64,000 nucleotides of DNA, taken from assembly GCF_009928445.1 (NCBI RefSeq), contig NZ_JAABNO010000007.1, forward strand, positions 62,001 through 126,000. Reading direction: 5' to 3'. The stretch is from Clostridium sp. C8-1-8 (lineage in GTDB: Bacteria; Bacillota; Clostridia; Clostridiales; Clostridiaceae). How positions within the stretch are numbered: position 1 is the stretch's first letter; every line of letters starts with the position of its first letter. Both the position numbers and the translations under genes were made by a program. Shown here in pieces: positions 57,668 to 64,000 of this stretch. The notes beneath the pieces were generated by a model. The model did no database searches. It was not told where the DNA came from and worked only from the letters and a program-made list of their open reading frames with translations.

Positions 57668-59755
57668 TTGAATTTAAATACTACTACCAATAGACTAGCT
57701 GATGAGAAGTCCCCATATCTACTGCAACATGCCCATAACCCTGTTGATTGGCATCCTTGGAATGAAGAAGCTTTTGAGAAGGCTAAAAAAGAAGATAAGC
57801 CTATATTTCTGAGTATAGGTTATTCGACCTGCCATTGGTGTCATGTAATGGCTCATGAAAGTTTTGAAGATGAAGAAGTTGCAAGACTAATGAATGAAAC
57901 CTTTATATCAATTAAGGTAGATAGAGAAGAGAGGCCTGACATAGATAATATTTATATGACTGTATGTCAAATGTTAACTGGACACGGGGGGTGGCCGCTA
58001 ACCATAATAATGACTCCTGACAAAAAACCTTTTTTTGCAGGAACTTATATACCAAAAAACAGTAAATACGGAAGAATAGGAATGATTGAGCTTACAAACA
58101 AAACAAAAGAGCTTTGGAGAGATGAAAAAGATAGGTTATTTAATTCTGCAGAAGATATTTCTTCAAGAATTAAAGAAGCTATAAAAAGCACTCCAGGCGA
58201 TGTGTTGGGAAAAGAAACTGTAGAACTTTGCTTTAAGCAGCTAGTTAATAATTTCGATAAAGTAAACGGAGGTTTTAGCAGTTCTCCTAAATTTCCAACT
58301 CCTCATAATCTTTTGTTTTTGATGAGATATTATCATATATACAATAATGAAGATGCATTAGATATGGTAACAAAGACTTTAGATAAAATGAGTATTGGTG
58401 GAATACATGATCATATAGGATACGGGTTTCATAGATACTCCACTGACTCAAAGTGGCTTCTTCCACACTTTGAAAAAATGCTTTATGATCAAGCTATGTT
58501 AATTTTAGCTTATACTGATTGTTACAATATCACTAAGAACCCTTATTATAAAGAAGTTGCTGAGAATACTATAAGTTATTGTGAGAGAGTTTTATTGTCT
58601 CCAGAAGGGGCTTTTTATTCAGCAGAAGATGCTGATAGCGAGGGAGAAGAGGGAAAGTTCTATGTATGGTCCATTAAAGAACTTAAAGATGTTTTAGATG
58701 ATCAGGAGCTACAGCTTTTAAGTAAAATATACAATTTAAAGGATAATGGTAACTTTAAAGATGAAGCTACTGGCAAATTTACCGGATACAATATTCTACA
58801 TCTTAAAGAAAAGTTGAGTGATATAACCTGTGAGAAGTATGACGATAATCTATATAATAGTTTAAATAAGATAAAAGAAACTTTATTTAAAAAAAGAGAG
58901 CAAAGAGTTCACCCTCATTTGGACGACAAAATATTAACTGATTGGAATGGTCTTATGATTGCCGCCTTAAGTAGAGCAGCAGCAGTATTTAATAAAAAAG
59001 ACTATTCTATGATGGCAAAGCAATGCATTGATTTCTTTATAAACAATATGAAGAGTAATAGTGTGCTTTATCATAGATATTGTAAAGGAGAATGGAATAT
59101 ACCTGGCAATCTGGATGACTACAGTTTCATGATATTTGCTCTTATTGAACTTTATGAGGCTACTTTTGAAACAAGGTATCTTCAGCTTGCTACTGAACTT
59201 ACAAATCATCAGGTTGAAAACTTTTGGGATGAGGAAGGTGGGTTTTATTTTACTTCTTCAAAGGAGGAAGAAGTTCTAGCTAGAGTAAAGGAAATATATG
59301 ATGGTGCAATCCCTTCAGGGAATTCTGTCGCTTTTATGAATATGCTTAAATTAAGTAAATTAACAGGAAATGCAGAATATGAAGGGTATTGTGAAAAACT
59401 TCAAAAAGCCTTTTCTCAAGTGGTTAAGGATAGTCCGATAGCCTATACTCAACTAGTTTCGGGAATACTTTTGTCTATTAGTTCCAGTACTGAGATAGTT
59501 GTGGTAGGTAATACTGCTTCAGATGAGTTCAATAACTATGTAAATAGTCTTAGAAGTATATATTCTCCTACTTCCGTTATCCTTGGAAAGGATTCTAATG
59601 ATAAAGATCCGCTTATTCATAAGTTAGCTGATTATACAAAATATCAACAAAGCGTAGATCACTACACTACCGTATATGTATGTAAAAACTTTACTTGTAG
59701 TGAGCCAACTACCAACTTGGAAGAAGCTATGAAGTTAATACTTGAAAATAAGTAA
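57668..59755 (+). CDS. YyaL/DUF255 thioredoxin-domain protein
   Basis: A 695-residue protein: an N-terminal thioredoxin-like domain with '[16 protein letters not shown]' (CxxC at 55-58) followed by an (alpha/alpha)6-barrel like that of N-acylglucosamine 2-epimerases. '[21 protein letters not shown]' at residues 15-35 is the family signature. This family (bacterial YyaL, human SPATA20) has no firmly established activity. The start is TTG at 57668 after GAGGTG. It is single, with a hairpin overlapping its end. Confidence 0.92.
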   Translation: MNLNTTTNRLADEKSPYLLQHAHNPVDWHPWNEEAFEKAKKEDKPIFLSIGYSTCHWCHVMAHESFEDEEVARLMNETFISIKVDREERPDIDNIYMTVCQMLTGHGGWPLTIIMTPDKKPFFAGTYIPKNSKYGRIGMIELTNKTKELWRDEKDRLFNSAEDISSRIKEAIKSTPGDVLGKETVELCFKQLVNNFDKVNGGFSSSPKFPTPHNLLFLMRYYHIYNNEDALDMVTKTLDKMSIGGIHDHIGYGFHRYSTDSKWLLPHFEKMLYDQAMLILAYTDCYNITKNPYYKEVAENTISYCERVLLSPEGAFYSAEDADSEGEEGKFYVWSIKELKDVLDDQELQLLSKIYNLKDNGNFKDEATGKFTGYNILHLKEKLSDITCEKYDDNLYNSLNKIKETLFKKREQRVHPHLDDKILTDWNGLMIAALSRAAAVFNKKDYSMMAKQCIDFFINNMKSNSVLYHRYCKGEWNIPGNLDDYSFMIFALIELYEATFETRYLQLATELTNHQVENFWDEEGGFYFTSSKEEEVLARVKEIYDGAIPSGNSVAFMNMLKLSKLTGNAEYEGYCEKLQKAFSQVVKDSPIAYTQLVSGILLSISSSTEIVVVGNTASDEFNNYVNSLRSIYSPTSVILGKDSNDKDPLIHKLADYTKYQQSVDHYTTVYVCKNFTCSEPTTNLEEAMKLILENK

Positions 59756-59781
59756 GTTATTAAATAACTTGCTTATTTTCA
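59747..59781 (+). terminator. Terminator at the end of the YyaL-like gene
   Basis: AAATAAGTAAGTTATT and AATAACTTGCTTATTTT form a long stem that includes the stop codon of the gene and is followed by T-rich sequence. Confidence 0.65.
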
Positions 59782-60087
59782 TTTATGCTACATTTAAAGC
59801 TTACTTAAGCAAGTCACTTTAACAATACTGTAATATAAAGTTGGTCAAATATGTATTGTTGGGATTACATGAACTTTTTAACAGAAAAGAAAAAGTAGCT
59901 TCGCACGATAATAGTATTATGTATTTATAAAAATACAAAATTTAATAAGGAAATTAAATACATTAAAAAAAGTTTTCTGTTAATAGACATAATTTTTCAT
60001 ATGGATTATAATTATTAGTGATAATATGAAATTTATGTCAAAAAATAAGTAAAAATGTCTTTTAGAAAGGAGGCTTTGTGTTCTGAT

Positions 60088-63039
60088 ATGAAGAAAATAA
60101 AAAATAGTAGAATAAAGAGAATTACCTTTATTATTTCATTAGTGATAATATTCATATATAACATAAGTCTATCTTCTAATATGGCTTTTATAAAGGCGGA
60201 GCAACAACCCAAAAATATCTTGCTAATAAATTCCTATGATAGTACTTATACTTGGACTGTATTAGAAACAAGTGGAATTCTAGGAACTTTTAAAAATTCT
60301 TATCCAAATTCTAAGATATATGTGGAATACATTGATTGGAACAACAATCCGTATAGTGAAAACTTGGACAAGTTTAAAGATATTATAAAATATAAGTATT
60401 CCAATAAAAGAATAGACTTGGTAATGACAACTGACGATGCTGCTCTAAACTTTTCTATAAAAAATAGAAATGAACTCTTTGGTAATATACCAATAGTATT
60501 TTCGGGAGTTTATAAGTATAGAATACCAGAATTAATTAAATCCTCTAGCAATACATATGGCGTAATAGAAAAAATAGACGTTGAAGATACAATAAAATCC
60601 GCATTAAACTTGTATCCAGATGCTAGTAAAATATATGTTGTTCATGATAATACAGAGACAGGGACCGCAGCATTAAATGAGGTCAAAAGAGCAGTAGATA
60701 AATTGAAAATTAATATAAGATTGGAATCTATTAATAATCTTGATTTATATGATTTTGATAGTAAGTTACCATTAATTGACAAGAATTGTATTGTTTTAAT
60801 GACTACTTATGCTAGGGATAAAACAGGAAGAGCTGTTCAGCATGAGGATGTGGCATATTACCTAAGTAGAAGAATAGAAGTACCTATATTTACTGTTTAT
60901 GAAACAGGGCTTAATCATGGAGCACTTGGAGGTAATGTACTAAGTGGAGAAAGACATGGTATAAGTGCTGCTGAGATTGCTATTAAGGTAATAAGTGGAG
61001 AAAAAATCAGTGAAAATATAATTGAAGCTAATGGATCAGTTAGAAGTGTGTATGACAATCAAGTAATGAAGAAGTTTGGTATTAGTATTAATAAGATACC
61101 ATATGGAAGCGAAGTGATAAACAAGGATTTCTCTTTTTATGCTTCATATAAATATCTAGTATGGATAATAACATGTATTATTACTGTATTAATTATATTT
61201 ATAATAATTCTTATGAGAAACGTGGTAAGAAGGAAAAAAGCTGAAAATGAATTGTTAGAAAGTAATTATCAATTATCTGAGATATACGAGGAGTTGTCAG
61301 CTTCTGATGAGGAGCTTAGAGATCAATATATTAAGTTAGAGGAAAGTCGAGATCTTATACAGAAGAATGAAGAAATGTATAGAATTATCTTTGAGACAGC
61401 AAACGATGGTCTGTGGGAGATTGACTTAGAAACTGGTGAGAGATACTTCTCAGATAGATGGCATGAGATTTTTGGCCTTACTAGAAGTGAAGTTAAAACT
61501 ATGGAAGATTGGTTTAGTATAGTTCACCCAGAAGATATTTTAGTGGCTCGAGGTGTTATAGATGATATTATTTCTGGAGCTTTAGAAAGCTTTTCCTGTG
61601 ACTACAGGATAAGAAGTAAGGATGAAGACTATAAATGGATTCATGCTATTGGAAAGGTAATAAAAGATAATCATGGAAAACAATTCAAGTTAGTGGGATC
61701 TCATTCAGATATACACGAAAGAAAGCTTCAGGAAGAGCAGATAAGACAAATGGCATTCTTTGATTCACTTACAGGATTGCCTAATAGGGTAGAAATAGCC
61801 AATAACTTTAATCATTTAGTAAAAAATAAATATAACAACATAGCTGTTATATTTATGGATATAGATAATTTTAAGAATATAAATGATTCTTTTGGACATA
61901 CAGTTGGAGATGATTTGCTTGTTGAAGTATCGAAAAGGATTAAAAACTTTACTGGAGATAGAGGGATAGTAGCTAGGCTAGGTGGAGATGAATTTTTAAT
62001 ATTATTGCCTAATATAAGTGATGATAGTGTTAATAGTTATGTTAGTGATTTATCTAATATATTAGAGGATAAGATAATAATAAATGGAATAAAAGTTATA
62101 GCTTCAGCAAGTTTTGGAGCTGCAGTTTATCCAAGAGATGGAGAGAATTTTGGTGATCTTCTAAAGAATTCAGACACTGCCATGTACAAGTCTAAGGAGG
62201 TTGGTAAAAGAACCTTTACTTTCTTTGAAAAATGGATGAATGATAATATATTAGAGATGGTTATAATGGAAAATCAATTAAGAACTGCTTTAGAAAAAGA
62301 TGAATTTATACTACATTATCAACCAAAGATTTCAGTTAAGGATTCAAAGATTGAAGGTTTTGAAGCTTTGATAAGGTGGAATAGTGAGTTATTAGGATTT
62401 GTGTCTCCCTTTAAGTTCATCTCTTTAGCAGAAAAGACAGGCTTGATCATAGAAATAGGACAATGGGTTTTAGAGAAGTCCTGTGAATTTATTGAAAGAA
62501 TCCATAGATTAGGCTACAAGGATATAAGTGTTTCGGTAAATGTATCAGTAGTGCAATTGCTACAGGATGACTTTATATCTATGGTAGAGGATGTTATCTC
62601 CAAGTATGATATTCAATCTAAATATATAAACTTAGAGATTACTGAGTCTATACTTATGGAATCAATAGATAAAAATATATCTAAGCTAAATAAGCTTAAA
62701 GAAAAGTCTATAAATATATCCTTGGATGACTTTGGTAAGGGATACTCTTCACTTACGTATTTAAAGGATATGCCTTTTGATGTTTTGAAGATAGACAAGG
62801 TGTTCATAGATGAGCTAAATGCGGAGAGTATAAGTAGCTCAAATGAAAGCATAGTAGGGATAATAATACAACTAGCTCATCATATGGGACTAAAGGTTGT
62901 CGCTGAAGGTGTGGAAACAGAAGAACAGTATTTATATTTGGCTAATCAACACTGTGATATCGTCCAAGGCTATTATATATCAAAGCCTTTACCAGAAAAC
63001 CAAATACTGGATTTGTTAAAAAAATATAATGATATATAG
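60088..63039 (+). CDS. Membrane GGDEF-EAL protein with ABC-substrate-binding-like sensor and PAS domain
   Basis: About 983 residues from 60088 (994 from an upstream ATG at 60055 that lacks a ribosome site; AAGGAGG lies between them, 14 bases before 60088). Order: signal anchor, extracytoplasmic ABC_sub_bind-like domain ('NILLINSYDSTYTWT' onward, ~300 residues), membrane segment (~360-380), coiled coil, PAS/PAC ('DGLWEIDLETGERYFSD'), GGDEF with intact 'RLGGDEF', and EAL with intact 'FEALIRW', 'LEITES', 'DDFGKGYSSL' and 'AEGVETEEQ'. It could both make and degrade cyclic-di-GMP in response to an external small ligand. It stands alone between two terminators. Confidence 0.9.
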   Translation: MKKIKNSRIKRITFIISLVIIFIYNISLSSNMAFIKAEQQPKNILLINSYDSTYTWTVLETSGILGTFKNSYPNSKIYVEYIDWNNNPYSENLDKFKDIIKYKYSNKRIDLVMTTDDAALNFSIKNRNELFGNIPIVFSGVYKYRIPELIKSSSNTYGVIEKIDVEDTIKSALNLYPDASKIYVVHDNTETGTAALNEVKRAVDKLKINIRLESINNLDLYDFDSKLPLIDKNCIVLMTTYARDKTGRAVQHEDVAYYLSRRIEVPIFTVYETGLNHGALGGNVLSGERHGISAAEIAIKVISGEKISENIIEANGSVRSVYDNQVMKKFGISINKIPYGSEVINKDFSFYASYKYLVWIITCIITVLIIFIIILMRNVVRRKKAENELLESNYQLSEIYEELSASDEELRDQYIKLEESRDLIQKNEEMYRIIFETANDGLWEIDLETGERYFSDRWHEIFGLTRSEVKTMEDWFSIVHPEDILVARGVIDDIISGALESFSCDYRIRSKDEDYKWIHAIGKVIKDNHGKQFKLVGSHSDIHERKLQEEQIRQMAFFDSLTGLPNRVEIANNFNHLVKNKYNNIAVIFMDIDNFKNINDSFGHTVGDDLLVEVSKRIKNFTGDRGIVARLGGDEFLILLPNISDDSVNSYVSDLSNILEDKIIINGIKVIASASFGAAVYPRDGENFGDLLKNSDTAMYKSKEVGKRTFTFFEKWMNDNILEMVIMENQLRTALEKDEFILHYQPKISVKDSKIEGFEALIRWNSELLGFVSPFKFISLAEKTGLIIEIGQWVLEKSCEFIERIHRLGYKDISVSVNVSVVQLLQDDFISMVEDVISKYDIQSKYINLEITESILMESIDKNISKLNKLKEKSINISLDDFGKGYSSLTYLKDMPFDVLKIDKVFIDELNAESISSSNESIVGIIIQLAHHMGLKVVAEGVETEEQYLYLANQHCDIVQGYYISKPLPENQILDLLKKYNDI

Positions 63040-63080
63040 ATTAAAAAAAGATTTCATACATCTTTACTAAAAGAGATGAA

Positions 63081-63116
63081 GATTGCTAATGAATATAATC
63101 ATTGGCAATTTTTTGT
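63081..63116 (+). terminator. Terminator after the GGDEF-EAL gene
   Basis: ATTGC-T-AATGA and TCATT-G-GCAAT pair around ATATAA and are followed by six T residues. Confidence 0.85.
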
Positions 63117-63208
63117 TCTAGAAGGTATGGAGAAAACTTTTCATTAAATAAAATGTTATTAGAGATTACAAATTAAGCTATTAATATAGTATAATACAAA
63201 ATACAGTG

Positions 63209-63222
63209 GAAACGTGTGTTCT
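63209..63222. promoter_or_regulatory. Candidate LexA (SOS) box upstream of dinB
   Basis: GAAACGTGTGTTCT resembles the Gram-positive LexA consensus CGAACRNRYGTTCG, keeping AAC-N4-GTT exactly. It lies seven bases before TATAAT (63229-63234), the likely -10 of the dinB promoter. Confidence 0.5.
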
Positions 63223-63284
63223 TTTTGATATAATAGTTATATTGTCTAATTTAAATAGAGCCTTTTCCGATGGAGGGATTGTTT

Positions 63285-64000
63285 TTGGATAGTATAATAA
63301 TTCACGTTGATATGGATGCTTTTTTTGCATCAGTAGAGATATTGGATAATCCAAGATTAAAGGGTAAGCCGGTTATAGTGGGAGGAACTTCAAATAGAGG
63401 TGTGGTGGCAACATGCTCTTACGAAGCAAGACGGTTTGGAGTAAAAAGTGCAATGCCTATATTTATGGCAAAAGAACTATGTCCAAATGCTGTTTTTCTT
63501 AAACCTAGATTTGGCAGGTATAAGGAGATATCAAATAATATATTCAACATTTTTCGCAGCATAACTCCCTATGTAGAGCCATTAAGTATTGATGAAGCCT
63601 ACTTAGATGTAAGTCATATAAAGCAAGACCCTGTAGATATAGCTAATAATATAAAAAATAGGGTTAGAGATGAGATAGGATTAACACTATCTGTTGGTAT
63701 AGCTTATAATAAGTTTTTAGCTAAACTTGCTTCGGATTGGAATAAGCCTAATGGATTAAAAATAATAAATAAAGATATGGTGCCAAAGATTTTGTTCCCA
63801 TTACCGATAAATAAGATATATGGACTTGGTTCAAAGTCAGTTAAGAAGCTTAACAATATAGGTATTTTTACAGTTGAAGAGCTATATAGGCTTCCAGAGG
63901 ATATATTTGTCGAGTACTTTGGTAAGTTTGGTCATGAAATTTATGATAGAATAAGAGGTATAGATAACAGAAAGGTTATAACATCCAGAGAAAGAAAGTC
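63285..64000 (+). CDS. dinB: DNA polymerase IV (Y family), truncated by the window end
   Basis: The first 238 codons of a DinB polymerase, running off the end. 'IIIHVDMDAFFASVE' holds the first catalytic aspartates, 'SYEARRFGVKSAMP' follows, and 'EPLSIDEAYLDV' holds the catalytic Asp-Glu pair. 'LSVGIAYNKFLAKLASDWNKPNG' marks the palm-thumb region. Start is TTG at 63285 with GGAGGGA upstream. Pol IV performs error-prone translesion synthesis. The upstream LexA-like site fits SOS control. Confidence 0.93.
   Translation, partial: MDSIIIHVDMDAFFASVEILDNPRLKGKPVIVGGTSNRGVVATCSYEARRFGVKSAMPIFMAKELCPNAVFLKPRFGRYKEISNNIFNIFRSITPYVEPLSIDEAYLDVSHIKQDPVDIANNIKNRVRDEIGLTLSVGIAYNKFLAKLASDWNKPNGLKIINKDMVPKILFPLPINKIYGLGSKSVKKLNNIGIFTVEELYRLPEDIFVEYFGKFGHEIYDRIRGIDNRKVITSRERK

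Noticed and set aside
60055..60087. Start of the GGDEF-EAL gene at 60055.
   Set aside because: No ribosome site lies before it, whereas AAGGAGG lies inside this stretch; 60088 is preferred although its spacing is long.

Overview
The DNA is AT-rich, and its genes point to an anaerobic, spore-forming Firmicute close to Clostridium. The markers are a Tlp-type small acid-soluble spore protein, a gerA-type germinant-receptor operon, the anaerobic (cbi) cobalamin pathway, S-box and B12 riboswitches, and LicT/BglG-type RNA antiterminator sites. No rRNA, tRNA, phage, CRISPR array or intact insertion sequence was seen. Species-level identity cannot be read from the sequence.

Layout. 0.2-4.7 kb: a GH30 glycosidase and a 1061-residue GH94 phosphorylase, probably for beta-glucan oligosaccharides. 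4.8-9.15 kb (minus): a small secreted peptide, a membrane-anchored protein, two FtsX-like permeases and an ATPase, which looks like a peptide export or resistance island. 9.6-22.2 kb: a B12 riboswitch and twelve cobalamin genes in the order cbiK, P, A, C, D, E, T, L, F, G, H, J, interrupted by odd non-coding inserts. 22.7-25.5 kb: the cobalt transporter cbiMNQO as a separate unit. 25.7-30 kb: a Fur-box-controlled ferric-reductase-like membrane protein, a small unknown gene, tlp, then two tandem RAT/terminator elements and a beta-glucoside-type PTS permease. 30-34 kb (minus): TetR plus MMPL exporter. 34.5-38.7 kb (minus): gerA operon with a nonsense codon near the start of gerAB. 39-44.6 kb: phosphoglycerate mutase behind a Fur-box-like site, a zinc-ribbon protein, TetR, an S-box-controlled Fe-S protein with a Cys/Met-metabolism PLP enzyme, and a PadR pair. 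44.7-57.4 kb: a complete chemosensory cluster (TetR, CheY, CheW, CheA, giant receptor, CheR, CheB, receiver, HD-GYP) and a separate miniature receptor. 57.7-64 kb: a YyaL-type protein, a GGDEF-EAL sensor and the start of dinB.

The most unusual object is the 1364-residue cytoplasmic chemoreceptor at 48441-52535. It has nine 56-residue (8-heptad) repeats before the conserved CheA/CheW-binding hairpin tip and nine different 56-residue repeats after it, plus one divergent unit at each outer end. The two arms of the predicted antiparallel coiled coil are therefore both about 670-690 residues long, far beyond ordinary receptors. All soluble Che partners are encoded next to it, and no flagellar gene lies in the window. 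The TetR gene at the head of the cluster has a consensus promoter overlapped downstream by an inverted-repeat operator, and an HD-GYP protein closes the cluster. This suggests a dedicated signalling array with a possible cyclic-di-GMP output.

Other points of interest are the amber codon in gerAB, the tandem RATs without a local antiterminator gene, a dispersed three-box repeat family, a heptanucleotide microsatellite inside the cobalamin operon, and a decayed radical-SAM gene start near 34.1 kb. Start codons differ from the longest open frame wherever a ribosome-binding site or domain start indicated it; each such choice is explained in its entry.
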